In this document: in pieces, positions 17,175-26,910 of the stretch
How positions within the stretch are numbered: the stretch's first letter is position 1
How the letters are laid out: each line of letters begins with the position of its first letter
Assembly (NCBI GenBank): GCA_031287095.1
Contig: JAITTG010000022.1
Span: 1 to 64,000 of the forward strand
Length of the DNA: 64,000 bases
Direction of reading: 5' to 3'
DNA from: Candidatus Parendomicrobium reticulitermitis
GTDB taxonomy: Bacteria; Elusimicrobiota; Endomicrobiia; Endomicrobiales; Endomicrobiaceae
Made by a program: the position numbers and the translations under genes
The notes under the pieces: model-generated
What the model was told of the DNA's origin: nothing
The model's input: the letters and a program-made list of their open reading frames with translations, nothing else
Databases searched by the model: none

Positions 17175-18755
17175 CTATAGCGCGACATATTTTGCTTTTT
17201 TAACTCCGTTGACTTTAAGCAGTTTTGCCTCTATTTCAGGAGAAATCTTTTCGTCAACTTCAATGATAATCAAAGCCTCGCCGCCTATTTTTTTGCGCCC
17301 GAGATTCATCCCGCCGATATTTATATTTTCAGCGCCTAAAACTTCTCCGAGTTTGCCAACTACGCCGGGCTTGTCGTCATTTGTCACTAAAAGCATTGCG
17401 CCTTTAGGTATTACATCCACATTTAAGCCGTTGATATTTACAATTCTTGGATTTGTCGCGCTAAAAAGAGTGGCGGAAATTTGTTTTTCTCCAGCATCAG
17501 TTTTGATTTTTGCGGTAATTAGTCCGGCATAGTCGGCTGCTTCATGGTCTTTTAATTCCGTTATTTTTATATTTCTTTCTTTTGCAAAAACAGCCGCATT
17601 GACAAGATTTACTTTTGTATGAAGTATATGCGAGAGCAAACCCTGCAAATACGCCACAGTCATAGGATTGGTGGAGAAAGCCGCGATATTGCCCGCATAT
17701 TTTAATTCTACGGATTCTATGCCGCCTTCCAAAGTCTGCCCTTGAAAAGAGCCGATTTTCTCGGCAAGTTCAATATAAGGAGCCATCTTTTTATATGTGT
17801 CCCAATCCACTGTGGGAACATTGACGGCATTTCTAATCAACCCTTTTGTGAAATAATCAATAATCACATCGCTCATCTCTTGGGCAATTTTTACCTGAGC
17901 CTCCTCCGTTGACGCCGCCAAATGAGGAGTTGTGATTGTTCCGTCGGTCTCTATAATAGTCCAATCCTCCGGAGGCTCTTTTGCAAAAACATCAAGAGCG
18001 GCGCCTTTAACTTTGCCTGATTTTATAGCGGCGGACAAATCTTTTTCATTTATGATAGGTCCTCTTGCGCAATTGATTATGCGGACGCCGTCTTTCATTT
18101 TTTTGATCGACTCGGCATTTATCATACCTTTTGTATCGTCGTTGAGCGGAGAATGAATTGAGATATAATCCGCTTCTTTTAGAACGGCGTCAAAAGATTT
18201 GAGATCTATATTATTGCCTTTGGCAAACCCTTCATTAGCAAAAGGGTCATAAGCGGTTATTTTCATGCCAAAAGCAAGCATTCTTTTTGCAACTTCCATG
18301 CCGATTCTGCCAAGACCTATAAGCCCCAAAGTTTTGCCGAGAAGCTCGGCGCCTACGAAATTTTTTCTGTCCCATTTTTTGGATTTTAAAGATTTGTAAG
18401 CGTCGGGGATATTTCTTGCAAGAGAAAGCATAAGACCAATAGTATGCTCCGCGGCAGATATTGTATTGCCGCCGGGAACATTTGCCACCACTATGCCTTT
18501 TTGAGTTGCGGCATTTTTGTCAACATTGTCAACTCCTGTGCCGGCTCTTCCGATAAATTTTAATTTGTCGGCGGCGGCTATAATGTCTGCAGTCACTTTT
18601 ACTTCAGAACGGATTAAAAGACCGTCATAATCTTTTATTAGCGTTTTAAATTCTTCAGGCGACGGTTTGGCGTGAACTTCAATTTTAAATTCCTTGTTCG
18701 CCAAAAGCGTATCAAGCCCTTCCATACTGTCATAAGTCATTAAAATTTTATACAT
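17175..18755 (-). CDS. serA: D-3-phosphoglycerate dehydrogenase, long form
   Basis: First enzyme of serine synthesis, oxidising 3-phosphoglycerate; 526 residues, the long type with an ASB (allosteric substrate-binding) and a C-terminal ACT domain. The NAD-binding motif is GLIGLGRIGMEVAKRM, catalytic Arg is in INCARGPII, Glu in FAKEPPED and His in TTPHLAAST. The ACT region (MLLVTNDDKPGVVGKLGEVL) usually senses serine. The start follows a purine-rich AAAGGAGAGATATT. A class V aminotransferase 500 bp upstream is probably its pathway partner. Confidence 0.96.
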   Translation of the reverse strand: MYKILMTYDSMEGLDTLLANKEFKIEVHAKPSPEEFKTLIKDYDGLLIRSEVKVTADIIAAADKLKFIGRAGTGVDNVDKNAATQKGIVVANVPGGNTISAAEHTIGLMLSLARNIPDAYKSLKSKKWDRKNFVGAELLGKTLGLIGLGRIGMEVAKRMLAFGMKITAYDPFANEGFAKGNNIDLKSFDAVLKEADYISIHSPLNDDTKGMINAESIKKMKDGVRIINCARGPIINEKDLSAAIKSGKVKGAALDVFAKEPPEDWTIIETDGTITTPHLAASTEEAQVKIAQEMSDVIIDYFTKGLIRNAVNVPTVDWDTYKKMAPYIELAEKIGSFQGQTLEGGIESVELKYAGNIAAFSTNPMTVAYLQGLLSHILHTKVNLVNAAVFAKERNIKITELKDHEAADYAGLITAKIKTDAGEKQISATLFSATNPRIVNINGLNVDVIPKGAMLLVTNDDKPGVVGKLGEVLGAENINIGGMNLGRKKIGGEALIIIEVDEKISPEIEAKLLKVNGVKKAKYVAL

Positions 18756-19251
18756 AATATCTCTCCTTTTTTTCCCATCTCCCGCTTTCGCGATCCTCGC
18801 CCTCTTTTCAAGGCTGCGCCTTTCAAAGTCCCTCCCCGTAAGAGATAGGATGATAGGAAAAAAGACAATTGAGGGGGAGAGTCCGCCGCAAAGCGACGGC
18901 TGGGATTATTAACTACATTAAACACTTTCAGGGTTTGGTCGTAACGATTGATTTTAACATTCCCGCATAACCTATTGCATACGGAGTTATTAAATACATT
19001 AAGCCTTTGGGGTTTTAGGCGTAGCGGCTATCTATTCTATATTGTCATCACAAACTTGACCCGCAATCTACCAGTGAAGCATTTTTAGGAAACGACGGAA
19101 GAAGTATTTAGTTAATCGGCGTCCCTTTAACAACATTAAATCCCTTCGGGATTTCAGAGGAAACAAACATTTTTGTTTTTGTCGTCTTTTCTATTTTCTC
19201 GTCTCTCTCTCTTTTTTTGCCGTCTTTTCTCTTTCCTAACTGCCGTTTTTA
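18756..19251. other. Intergenic region with three imperfect direct repeats
   Basis: Includes a family-like stretch (CCCGCTTTCGCGATCCTCGCC..., also near 60530) and three ~45-bp imperfect repeats. The first two, TTAACTACATTAAACACTTT (about 18910) and TTAAATACATTAAGCCTTTG (about 18990), and the third, TTAACAACATTAAATCCCTT (about 19128), are each followed by GGGTTT, GGGGTTTT or GGGATTT. No gene seen. Confidence 0.55.
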
Positions 19252-20385
19252 CTATTTTCCCATCAAGACTTCTTGGACGGCGGCTACGCTTTTGCCTTTT
19301 TCAATTTTTACGCCGAGTTCTTCTAAAACCATTTCTAAACATGAAAAGCCTACCAAAATGTCCGCTTTGCCAATATAACCCATGTGGGCAAATCTTATTA
19401 TCTTGCCTTTCAAATCGCCTTGACCGCCCGCTATGGAAACTCCGTATTTTTCTCTGAGAGTTTTTACTATTTTGCCGCCTATAGCCTCTGGGACTTTTGC
19501 GCTTGTTACCACTTCGCAAGGAACTTCGCCGAAAAGTTCTAATCCCAAAGCCTTCATTCCCGCTCTTGACGCTTTTGCGAGGAGTTTATACTCATTCCAC
19601 ATATTTTCTAAACCTTCCTCTTTAATCATCTTTATAGCCTCTAAAAGAGAAACCATAAGAGTGACAGGCGGAGTAAAAGGAGTCTCGTTTGTAGCGTAAG
19701 ACTTTTTGTATTTCTTTATATCAAAATAGAATTTTGGAATTTTTGAAGTTTCAACAAGTTTCCACGCTTTATCGCTTAAAGTTATAAAAGAAAGACCCGG
19801 AGCGAGCATAAACCCTTTTTGAGAACCAGAAACTGTCACATCAACTTTCCAAGCGTCCGCTCTGTATTCTTGACCTACAAGACCAGAAACTGTATCCACT
19901 ACTAAAACCGCATTGGTTTTTGAGACGATTTCTCCAATCGTTTTTATATCGTTGACTACCCCTGTGGAAGTTTCTGTAAAAGTCGTATAGACGGCTTTTA
20001 CATTAGGGTTTGCTTTAAGCGCTTCTTCTATTTGCGCAGGAATAACTATTTTTCCCCACTCAACAGAAACAGAAATAACTTTTACTCCGTAACTTTGAGC
20101 GATTTTTGCCCACCTGTCTCCGAAATTGCCGCAACTTGCCACGATGATTTCGTCGCCGGGGCTTAACAAATTGACAACGGCAGTCTCCATAGCCGCGCTG
20201 CCGGAGCCTGCAATGGTATAGACTTCATTCGCAGTTTGAAAAGCGTATTTCAAACCTTCAGACACATCTTTGTAAATCTGCGCAAACTCGCTTGTGCGGT
20301 GATGCAAAATAGGCAAAGCCTCCTTGAGAGCCACATTGGGCGGAATAGGCGTAGGTCCGGGCGTCAACAAATAGTATTTTTTCAT
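19252..20385 (-). CDS. Class V aminotransferase (serine/alanine-glyoxylate type)
   Basis: 377-residue PLP aminotransferase of the serine-pyruvate/alanine-glyoxylate family. It begins YLLTPGPTPIPPNV, has IAGSGSAAMETAVVNLLSPG, the PLP aspartate in LVVDTVSGLVG and the lysine in TVSGSQKGFMLAPG. Close to serA, and with no serC in the window, it may transaminate phosphohydroxypyruvate or hydroxypyruvate; this substitution is inference. Its ATG overlaps the lon stop codon (ATGA), so it is the last gene of the tig-clpP-clpX-lon unit. Confidence 0.88.
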   Translation of the reverse strand: MKKYYLLTPGPTPIPPNVALKEALPILHHRTSEFAQIYKDVSEGLKYAFQTANEVYTIAGSGSAAMETAVVNLLSPGDEIIVASCGNFGDRWAKIAQSYGVKVISVSVEWGKIVIPAQIEEALKANPNVKAVYTTFTETSTGVVNDIKTIGEIVSKTNAVLVVDTVSGLVGQEYRADAWKVDVTVSGSQKGFMLAPGLSFITLSDKAWKLVETSKIPKFYFDIKKYKKSYATNETPFTPPVTLMVSLLEAIKMIKEEGLENMWNEYKLLAKASRAGMKALGLELFGEVPCEVVTSAKVPEAIGGKIVKTLREKYGVSIAGGQGDLKGKIIRFAHMGYIGKADILVGFSCLEMVLEELGVKIEKGKSVAAVQEVLMGK

Positions 20386-22766
20386 TTTTTACTACCTCCA
20401 TTTTTTTTACTGCCTTTTGTATTTTCTATCGCCAATTGCATAACTTCGTCCATGTGCGAAACAGGCAGCATTTTGATAGCTTCTTTAATTTTTTTAGGTA
20501 TGTCAACCAAATCTTTTTTATTTCCTATCGGAAACAAAACTGTGTCCGCCCCCTCTCTATAAGCGGCTAAAACTTTTTCTTTAAGACCGCCTATTGCCAA
20601 AACTCTGCCTCTTAAAGTGACTTCGCCCGTCATAGCCAAATTCTTCTTAACGGGCTTATTCAAACATACGGAAGCAAGAGCGGTAGTAAGCGCTATGCCT
20701 GCGCTCGGACCGTCTTTTGGAACAGCGCCTTCTGGAACATGGACATGAAAATCCGTTTCTTTAAAAATTTTATCGTCAATGCCCAACTTTTTTGCCGACG
20801 AACGCACATAGGTGAGCGCCGCCTGAGCGGACTCTTTCATAACATCGCCGAGTTTGCCTGTAAGAACGAGAATTCCCTTGCCTTTCATTTTATTTACTTC
20901 AATGGTAAGAGTTTCTCCGCCGACCTCAGTCCAAGCAAGACCCGTCACCACGCCTATATCGTTTTCTGAAATTCTTTCTCTTTCAAAGCGAGCGACTCCA
21001 AGCAATTTTTCCAAATCGGCGTCTCTGACTACTATTTGCTTTTTGGTTTTGTCATATTCCAATTCTTTGGCGGCTTTTCTGCACAGATTGGCAATTTCCC
21101 TTGAAAGATTTCTAACGCCCGCCTCGCGCGTATAAGTTTTAATTATTCCTTCAAGAGCGTCGGGCTTTATGTCCAAATCTTGCTCGCTAATACCATGGTC
21201 TGCAAATTGTTTTGGAATAATAAAATCGCGGGCTATTTTGATTTTTTCTTCGTCGGTATAACCGGAAAATCTTATGAGTTCTAATCTATCAAGAAGAGTG
21301 TTTGGTATATTTTGCAATGAATTTGCCGTCGCTATAAACATAACTTTTGACAAGTCAAAATCCACATCAAGATAATGGTCTGCAAAAGCGTAATTTTGCT
21401 CGGGGTCTAAAACTTCCAAAAGCGCAGACGACGGGTCGCCTCTCCAATCGGCTCCGATTTTATCTATTTCGTCTAAAATAAAAACGGGATTATTTGACGC
21501 GGCTCTTTTCATAGATTGTATGACTTTGCCGGGCATCGAACCTATATAAGTGCGTCTATGCCCTCTTATTTCAGCCTCATCCCTGACGCCGCCCATAGAA
21601 ATGCGGACAAAATTGCGTCCCAAACTTCTTGCTACGGATTTTGCTATTGAGGTTTTGCCCACGCCCGGAGGACCGATAAAGCATAGGATAGGTCCTTTGA
21701 TTTTTTTGACCCTTGATAAGACTGCAAGATATTCCAAAATTCTGTCTTTAACTTTTTCAAGCCCGTAATGGTCTTGGTCAAGAATTTCTTGCGCTCTTTT
21801 TAAGTCAAGATTGTCTTGCGTGGACTTTTCCCAAGGCAAATCCAAAATCCATTCTATATAAGTTCTTATCACAGTCGCCTCAGGCGACATAGAAAACATT
21901 TTGTCAAGGCGGGCAAGTTCTTTTTCCGCCGCGTCTCTGACAGATTGAGGGAGTTTTGCGGCTTTCACTTTCTCTCTTAATTCATTGACATCTTTTTGGT
22001 CTTCGCCGTCTTGTTTTAACTCTTTTTTTATCGCTTTCATCTGCTCGTTGAGATAATACTGTCTTTGCGATTTGTCCATCTGATTTCTGACGCGGCTTTG
22101 AATTTTTCTTTCCACATCCAAAATTTCAATTTCAGCGGTCAAAATCTTGCATATTTTTTCAAGCCTGTCTATAGGGTTTGTCGCTTCTAAAATATCTTGT
22201 TTCCCGTCGCTTTTTACTATGAGATGAGCCGCTATTACATCTGCAAGTTTAGCGGGATTATTAACATTGTTGACGGAATATGCAATTTCTATCGGCATAC
22301 GAGGGCTGAGTTTTACATATTGCTCAAACAATTCAACGGCATTTCTCATAACCGCCTTAACTTCCGTGGTGTCTTGCGGACAACTTTCATCTATCATTTT
22401 TATATTGACTTCGATAAAACCGTCTTCGTTTATTCTAAAATTGTCCCATTGAACTCTGGTCAATCCTTCAACAAGAGTCTTTAAAGTGCCGTCGGGCATT
22501 TTGAGAATTTGCAAAATCTCGCAAATCGTGCCTACGCTGTAAAGGTCTGCAGCCGACGGCTCTTCCACCTTAACATTCTTTTGCGTAATCACTAGAATGA
22601 ATCTATGCGTCGCCATAGACTCTTCTAAAGCTTTTATGGATTTTCCTCTGCCGACAGCCAAAGGCAAAACCATAGACGGATACACTATCATCTCCCTTAT
22701 AGGCAGTATAGGCATAATTTCCGGGAATTCTATTTCTGTCTTTCTTCTATTTAATTCTTCGCTCAT
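20382..22766 (-). CDS. lon: ATP-dependent protease Lon
   Basis: 794-residue cytosolic AAA+ protease. Domains in order are the N-terminal substrate-binding LAN domain ([19 protein letters not shown]), a coiled coil region, the AAA+ module with Walker [14 protein letters not shown] and Walker [12 protein letters not shown], and the protease domain with the catalytic Ser in [14 protein letters not shown] and Lys further on. It overlaps clpX by four bases (ATGA) and the downstream aminotransferase the same way, so the block is one translationally coupled operon. Confidence 0.98.
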   Translation of the reverse strand: MSEELNRRKTEIEFPEIMPILPIREMIVYPSMVLPLAVGRGKSIKALEESMATHRFILVITQKNVKVEEPSAADLYSVGTICEILQILKMPDGTLKTLVEGLTRVQWDNFRINEDGFIEVNIKMIDESCPQDTTEVKAVMRNAVELFEQYVKLSPRMPIEIAYSVNNVNNPAKLADVIAAHLIVKSDGKQDILEATNPIDRLEKICKILTAEIEILDVERKIQSRVRNQMDKSQRQYYLNEQMKAIKKELKQDGEDQKDVNELREKVKAAKLPQSVRDAAEKELARLDKMFSMSPEATVIRTYIEWILDLPWEKSTQDNLDLKRAQEILDQDHYGLEKVKDRILEYLAVLSRVKKIKGPILCFIGPPGVGKTSIAKSVARSLGRNFVRISMGGVRDEAEIRGHRRTYIGSMPGKVIQSMKRAASNNPVFILDEIDKIGADWRGDPSSALLEVLDPEQNYAFADHYLDVDFDLSKVMFIATANSLQNIPNTLLDRLELIRFSGYTDEEKIKIARDFIIPKQFADHGISEQDLDIKPDALEGIIKTYTREAGVRNLSREIANLCRKAAKELEYDKTKKQIVVRDADLEKLLGVARFERERISENDIGVVTGLAWTEVGGETLTIEVNKMKGKGILVLTGKLGDVMKESAQAALTYVRSSAKKLGIDDKIFKETDFHVHVPEGAVPKDGPSAGIALTTALASVCLNKPVKKNLAMTGEVTLRGRVLAIGGLKEKVLAAYREGADTVLFPIGNKKDLVDIPKKIKEAIKMLPVSHMDEVMQLAIENTKGSKKNGGSKK

Positions 22767-24040
22767 GCAGACTCCTTCGTTCCTTTGCGAAACTCTATTA
22801 TTGGTTTTTCTTTATTTAAAACCGTATCCTTTGAAACTATACATCTTTCTATCATTTTATTATCGGGAATCTCAAACATAATATCGTTTAAAATACTTTC
22901 AAGGATTGCTCTTAAACCTCTTGCGCCTGAGCCTTTTTTAAGCGCTTTGTTTGCAATTTCAATAAGAGCGTCGTCTTCAAAAATAAGTTCTACGCCTTCT
23001 CGGGCGAAGATTTTTTTAAATTGTTTTATCAAAGCGTTTTTAGGCTCGGTTAAAATAACGATTAAATCTTGCGCCGTGAGAGGATTTAAAACTGATACCA
23101 CCGGAAGCCGCCCTACAAATTCCGGTATGAGACCGTATTTTATTAAATCTTCGCTTTCTACAGAATGTAAAGTCGTTTTCTTTTCTTTTTGTTCGCTCTC
23201 CGATGGATTATTTCTCATAAAGCCGAGCATTTTCTTGACCGCTCTTCTCTCAACAACTTTCTCTAAACCGCCAAAAGCGCCGCCGCAAATAAACAAGATA
23301 TTAGAAGTGTCTATTTTTAGATATTCTTGGCTCGGATGTTTTCTGCCGCCTTGCGGCGGAACATTGGCTATTGTGCTTTCAACAATTTTAAGCAAAGCCT
23401 GCTGGACGCCTTCGCCTGAAACATCTCTCGTTATAGAAACATTTTCAGACTTCTTTGCGATTTTGTCGATCTCGTCTATATAAATAATGCCGATTTGCGC
23501 TTTTTTAATATCGTTGCCGGCGTTTTGTATCAATCTTAAAAGTATATTTTCAACATCTTCGCCCACATAACCAGCTTCCGTAAGAGTTGTGGCGTCCGCT
23601 ATGGCGAAAGGAACTTGCAAGAGGCGGGCTAAAGTCTGCGCTAAAAGAGTTTTGCCTGTGCCTGTCGGACCTATCAGCATAATATTGGACTTTTGAAGTT
23701 CTACATCGTCTCCTTTTACATTGAAATCTGTAAGATATTCTATTCTGCGATAATGATTATAGACGGCGACGGCAAGAGTTTTTTTAACCTCGTCTTGTCC
23801 TATAACATAATCGTCTAAAAAGGCTTTTATGACGCTGGGTTTTGGAACTCTGATTCTAAAACCAATACTAGCCGACTTAGCTCTTTGCGCGCTTATCTCG
23901 TCCGCTCTATTTAACAAATCATTTGAACTTCTCGCGCAATCTTCGCAAATATACACGCCTTCTTTGCCGACGAGTTTGTGCGGAGCGCCTTTGCCGCAGA
24001 ACATACAAATATGACCTTTTGAGCCATTGCTTTTTTCCAT
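22763..24040 (-). CDS. clpX: ATP-dependent Clp protease ATPase subunit ClpX
   Basis: 425-residue AAA+ unfoldase that feeds substrates to ClpP. It starts with the four-cysteine zinc-binding domain ([17 protein letters not shown] then CEDCARSS). Walker A is [15 protein letters not shown], Walker B is [11 protein letters not shown], followed by sensor and the ClpP-contact loop region with [12 protein letters not shown]. It sits between clpP and lon in the operon with short spacers. Confidence 0.98.
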   Translation of the reverse strand: MEKSNGSKGHICMFCGKGAPHKLVGKEGVYICEDCARSSNDLLNRADEISAQRAKSASIGFRIRVPKPSVIKAFLDDYVIGQDEVKKTLAVAVYNHYRRIEYLTDFNVKGDDVELQKSNIMLIGPTGTGKTLLAQTLARLLQVPFAIADATTLTEAGYVGEDVENILLRLIQNAGNDIKKAQIGIIYIDEIDKIAKKSENVSITRDVSGEGVQQALLKIVESTIANVPPQGGRKHPSQEYLKIDTSNILFICGGAFGGLEKVVERRAVKKMLGFMRNNPSESEQKEKKTTLHSVESEDLIKYGLIPEFVGRLPVVSVLNPLTAQDLIVILTEPKNALIKQFKKIFAREGVELIFEDDALIEIANKALKKGSGARGLRAILESILNDIMFEIPDNKMIERCIVSKDTVLNKEKPIIEFRKGTKESA

Positions 24041-24050
24041 TGAGTTTCCT

Positions 24051-24656
24051 TTATTTTGAATAAACCACTTCGTCTATTAAACCGTAATCTTTCGCTTGAG
24101 AAGCGGACATATAATAATTTCTATCAGTATCAGATAAAACTTGTTCTGTGGATTTTCCCGTGTGTTTGGCTATGATTTCTGAAAGTTTTTGTTTTGTTGA
24201 CATAAGTTCTTTCGCCTCTATACTGATATCTGAAACCGTGCCGGAAATTCCGCCGCCGTAAATGAGAGGTTGATGTATCATAATTCTTGAATGAGGCAAA
24301 GCGTATCTTTTGCCTTTTTCTCCCGCCGCAAGAAGCAAAGCGCCAAAAGACATAGCCATACCTATACAGATTGTTGATATAGAACTTTTAATATACTGCA
24401 TAGTGTCATATACGGCAAGACCGGCTGTGACCATACCGCCGGGAGAATTGATATAAAGAAAAATCTCTTTGCCTTGATCTTCAGACTCAAGAAATAAAAG
24501 TTGAGCGATTAAATCATTGGCGGAATCGGTAGTGACTGCGCCGCCTTCTCCGCCGACAAAAATTATTCTATCTTTTAAAAGCCTTGAATAAACATCATAG
24601 CGGGTTTCAGAGCCTTGCGGGGATTTTTCTATAACCGTCGGTATATGTATAGGCAT
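24051..24656 (-). CDS. clpP: ATP-dependent Clp protease proteolytic subunit
   Basis: 201-residue serine peptidase that forms the tetradecameric chamber. The nucleophile is in [14 protein letters not shown] (usual form GQAASMGA), the catalytic histidine in HSRIMIHQP, and the Asp in the following helix. It lies only one base after tig and 10 bp before clpX. The serine motif has Met-Ala-Met in place of Gln-Ala-Ala, which is tolerated in many ClpP proteins. Confidence 0.97.
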   Translation of the reverse strand: MPIHIPTVIEKSPQGSETRYDVYSRLLKDRIIFVGGEGGAVTTDSANDLIAQLLFLESEDQGKEIFLYINSPGGMVTAGLAVYDTMQYIKSSISTICIGMAMSFGALLLAAGEKGKRYALPHSRIMIHQPLIYGGGISGTVSDISIEAKELMSTKQKLSEIIAKHTGKSTEQVLSDTDRNYYMSASQAKDYGLIDEVVYSK

Positions 24657-24657
24657 T

Positions 24658-25983
24658 TTATTTTCCTTTAAGAGGCATATCTTTTATTATTTCTTTTATA
24701 TCGGCATTATCTTTTAAAAATTTAAAAAGTTTTGTCTCTTTTAGATAAATTCTTATATCCTCTTGTTTTTCGCTATAATACTTTTCAACTTCATCTTTTC
24801 TGTCTGGATTTGCGGAGAGCATTTTGTCTTTTTCCGCTTGCAAATCCGCATCCGTAACTTCAAGTTTTTCTGCGGTATGGATGGCGTTTAATATATAGGA
24901 AAGGCGGACTGATTTTTGCGCTTCTGCTTTGATTTTGTCTTTGTCTTCTTCTATATATTTATTTATATGCTCGTCGTTTTCGCCAGATCTGCGCAAATGA
25001 CTGCGCATTCTTTCTTTGATTTTATCTTCTTGCCCAATTGTAAGCGAATTTGGAACTTCAAAAACATTTTTTTCTAAAAGATACTTTGTTATTTGGCTTT
25101 CAACTTCCGCATCTTGACGGCGTTTTTCTTCATCTTCAATTACGGATTGAACTTTTTTCTTGAAATCTTCCAAGTTTTCGCTGCCCATATCTTTTGCAAA
25201 ATCATCGTTGAGTTCTGGAATTTGTTTTTCTTTGATTGCTAAAATTTTTGTTTTAAAAATTGCGGTTTTGCCGGCTAAAGTTTCATTGGGATAATCTGCG
25301 GGATAAGATATTTTTACATCTTTTTGGTCGCCGGTTTTTGCTCCGATAAGTTCATCTTTAAACTCTTTTAAAGTCTTTGCGGCGCTTAAATCAAGCAAGA
25401 AGTTTTTAGCTTCAATTTTTGGGATTTTAACGCCTTTTTCGTCAAAAGCCTCATAATCCACAGAAACCGAAGATTTGTCCGACGCTTTATCGGATTTTGC
25501 CTCAACCAAAAAAGCGTTTGACTCTCTGATAGCGTCTATGCTTTCTTTAAGACTTTTATTTGTGACTTTATAAATTTCTTTTTTGATAGGGATTTTTTTG
25601 TAATCTTTCGCTTCAACTTGAGGATGGCATTCTGCGGTAAAATGATATTTTAAGTTTTTGCCTATTTCATAATCTAATTCATCAACTATAGGAATATCCA
25701 AAGGATTGAATTTCTCTTTTTCCAAAGCCTCAAAAACGGTAGCTTTTACGACATTTTCAACCGCTCTATCTTTTGCATCAATAGAAAATTTTTCTTTTAT
25801 AAGATTCATAGGCGCCTTGCCCTGCCTAAACCCCGCCACTTTTACTTGCTTTTGTATGGCGATAAGAGCCTTATCGAATTCAATACTGACGATATCGGCG
25901 GCAACTTCAACTTCCATAGTAATAGAAATCGGCTTTTTTTCAACAACTTTTGCGCTAAACTCAATTTTCTTTGTCTCGCTCAT
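24658..25983 (-). CDS. tig: Trigger factor, ribosome-associated chaperone
   Basis: 441-residue chaperone and peptidyl-prolyl isomerase. The N-terminal ribosome-binding domain carries [14 protein letters not shown] (signature GFRxGKxP), then an FKBP-like domain (about residues 155-235: [16 protein letters not shown]...), then the long helical C-terminal arms. The start at 25983 follows GAGGA; the longer open frame upstream reads through tRNA-Leu. First protein gene of the tig-clpP-clpX-lon unit, downstream of tRNA genes. Confidence 0.96.
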   Translation of the reverse strand: MSETKKIEFSAKVVEKKPISITMEVEVAADIVSIEFDKALIAIQKQVKVAGFRQGKAPMNLIKEKFSIDAKDRAVENVVKATVFEALEKEKFNPLDIPIVDELDYEIGKNLKYHFTAECHPQVEAKDYKKIPIKKEIYKVTNKSLKESIDAIRESNAFLVEAKSDKASDKSSVSVDYEAFDEKGVKIPKIEAKNFLLDLSAAKTLKEFKDELIGAKTGDQKDVKISYPADYPNETLAGKTAIFKTKILAIKEKQIPELNDDFAKDMGSENLEDFKKKVQSVIEDEEKRRQDAEVESQITKYLLEKNVFEVPNSLTIGQEDKIKERMRSHLRRSGENDEHINKYIEEDKDKIKAEAQKSVRLSYILNAIHTAEKLEVTDADLQAEKDKMLSANPDRKDEVEKYYSEKQEDIRIYLKETKLFKFLKDNADIKEIIKDMPLKGK

Positions 25984-26006
25984 CTTTAATTCCTCTTTTA
26001 TATTTT

Positions 26007-26087
26007 TGCGGGCGGAGGGACTTGAACCCCCACACCTTGCGATATATGCTCCTAAGGCATACGCGTCTGCCATTCCGCCACGCCCGC
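26007..26087 (-). tRNA. tRNA-Leu (TAG)
   Basis: 81-nt class II tRNA. The acceptor GCGGGCG pairs with CGCCCGC, the T-loop is GTTCAAGTC, and there is a variable arm. Anticodon loop CTTAGGA in a TATGC/GCATA stem gives anticodon TAG. CCA is not encoded. It sits just upstream of tig. Confidence 0.95.
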
Positions 26088-26104
26088 ATTTGCTATTTGT
26101 TATG

Positions 26105-26177
26105 TGCGCCGCATAGGAATCGAACCTATAACCTAACGATTAAGAGTCGTTTGCTCTACCAATTGAGCTAGCGGCGC
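26105..26177 (-). tRNA. tRNA-Lys (CTT)
   Basis: 73-nt tRNA. The acceptor GCGCCGC/GCGGCGC, D-arm GCTCAATTGGTAGAGC and T-arm ATAGGTTCGATTCCTAT are clear. Anticodon loop CTCTTAA in AACGA/TCGTT gives CTT. CCA is not encoded. Confidence 0.94.
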
Positions 26178-26196
26178 ATTAAAGTTGATTATCCGC

Positions 26197-26244
26197 TAAA
26201 AAATCATAGAAACAGCAGGCTTAGATTTTAGCCTGCTGTTTCTA
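26197..26244 (-). terminator. Intrinsic terminator between tRNA genes
   Basis: 14-bp stem TAGAAACAGCAGGC/GCCTGCTGTTTCTA (26207-26220 with 26231-26244), followed on the minus strand by TGATTTTTTAG. It ends the tRNA-Leu(TAA) transcript, so tRNA-Lys and tRNA-Leu(TAG) need another promoter or readthrough. Confidence 0.88.
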
Positions 26245-26300
26245 TAATGAAAAACACAATTTACTTATAAAATGAATATGATTTTATGTTAAACTGCTTC

Positions 26301-26386
26301 TGGGCGGAGAGGGAATTGAACCCTCACGGCTCTTGCGAGCCTCAGGATTTTAAGTCCTGTGCGTCTGCCAGTTCCGCCATCCGCCC
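26301..26386 (-). tRNA. tRNA-Leu (TAA)
   Basis: 86-nt class II tRNA. The acceptor GGGCGGA/TCCGCCC, variable arm GGCTCGCAAGAGCC and T-loop GTTCAATTC are visible. Anticodon loop CTTAAAA in CAGGA/TCCTG gives TAA. CCA is not encoded. Confidence 0.95.
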
Positions 26387-26780
26387 TTTCAAATACAATA
26401 TCAAACTATGCTAAAAGACCTAAAATTACCAAAAAACCAACGGAAATATAGCATATTTGCTCAAAAAAGACAAACTTCGGACGGACACATCTTCCTATTT
26501 ATTTTTGCATTTCGTAATGGCGGGCGGGTGAGCGGGAAAATGTCAACCCATTTTGTGCGGATAGATGTGTTTTTTGTTTTTGTCGCCTTTTCCTTTTATT
26601 ACAAGCCGCACTCCGCGAAGCATTTTGAGCGTCTTTTGGCAGAATTTGTCTGCGCGCGTATAGTAGCGCTATCCAAACAGACAAATTCTGTCAAAAGACG
26701 CCAAAAGGCAAAGCAACCATCCCGTCGCACTTAACTTATAGCCAGCCGTGTGTATTGCGGCTTCGCCGCACCTATATATA
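26387..26780. other. Intergenic region between tRNA cluster and yggS
   Basis: No gene. The main content is the third 165-bp family A element (26610-26775), directly followed by the -35 of the yggS promoter. Open frames spanning this stretch on either strand simply read through the element. Confidence 0.65.
26610..26775 (+). repeat. 165-bp hairpin element (family A), copy 3
   Basis: Best-preserved copy. The 24-base arm at 26629-26652 (starting GCGTCTTTTGGCAG) is complementary to 26678-26701 with one mismatch that would be a G-U pair in RNA. The stem extends outward through TTTTG/CAAAA. The 25-base loop contains an inner GCGCG/AGCGCT pairing. The 3' part ends in the mini-hairpin GCGGC-TTC-GCCGC. 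Confidence 0.87.
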
Positions 26781-26809
26781 TTGCCGTTTTTTACTATTTA
26801 TGCTATAAT
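26781..26809 (+). promoter_or_regulatory. Promoter of yggS
   Basis: TTGCCG (26781-26786), 17-bp spacer, TATAAT (26804-26809) with an extended TG. Expected start near 26816, giving a ~95-nt leader that contains a terminator-like hairpin. Confidence 0.75.
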
Positions 26810-26849
26810 CTTTCAACTTCAGTAAAAACGCCTTATGAACACCAAATTT

Positions 26850-26893
26850 ATCCCAATTTTCCCGCAAAAATTACAGAAGATTGGGATTTTTTT
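26850..26893 (+). promoter_or_regulatory. Terminator-like hairpin in yggS leader (possible attenuator)
   Basis: ATCCCAAT (26850-26857) pairs with ATTGGGAT (26880-26887) and is followed by seven Ts, only four bases before the TTGGAG of yggS. A frame from ATG 26835 (33 codons, no clear ribosome-binding site) crosses it and overlaps the yggS start. Confidence 0.55.
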
Positions 26894-26910
26894 GTTGGAG
26901 TTTAGCCATA

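Noticed and set aside
22785..23483. 232-codon plus-strand frame inside clpX
   Set aside because: Shadow of clpX on the opposite strand, caused by codon bias.
26408..26734. 108-codon open frame across the third 165-bp element
   Set aside because: The sequence is the repeat itself; the other copies are not open in this frame.
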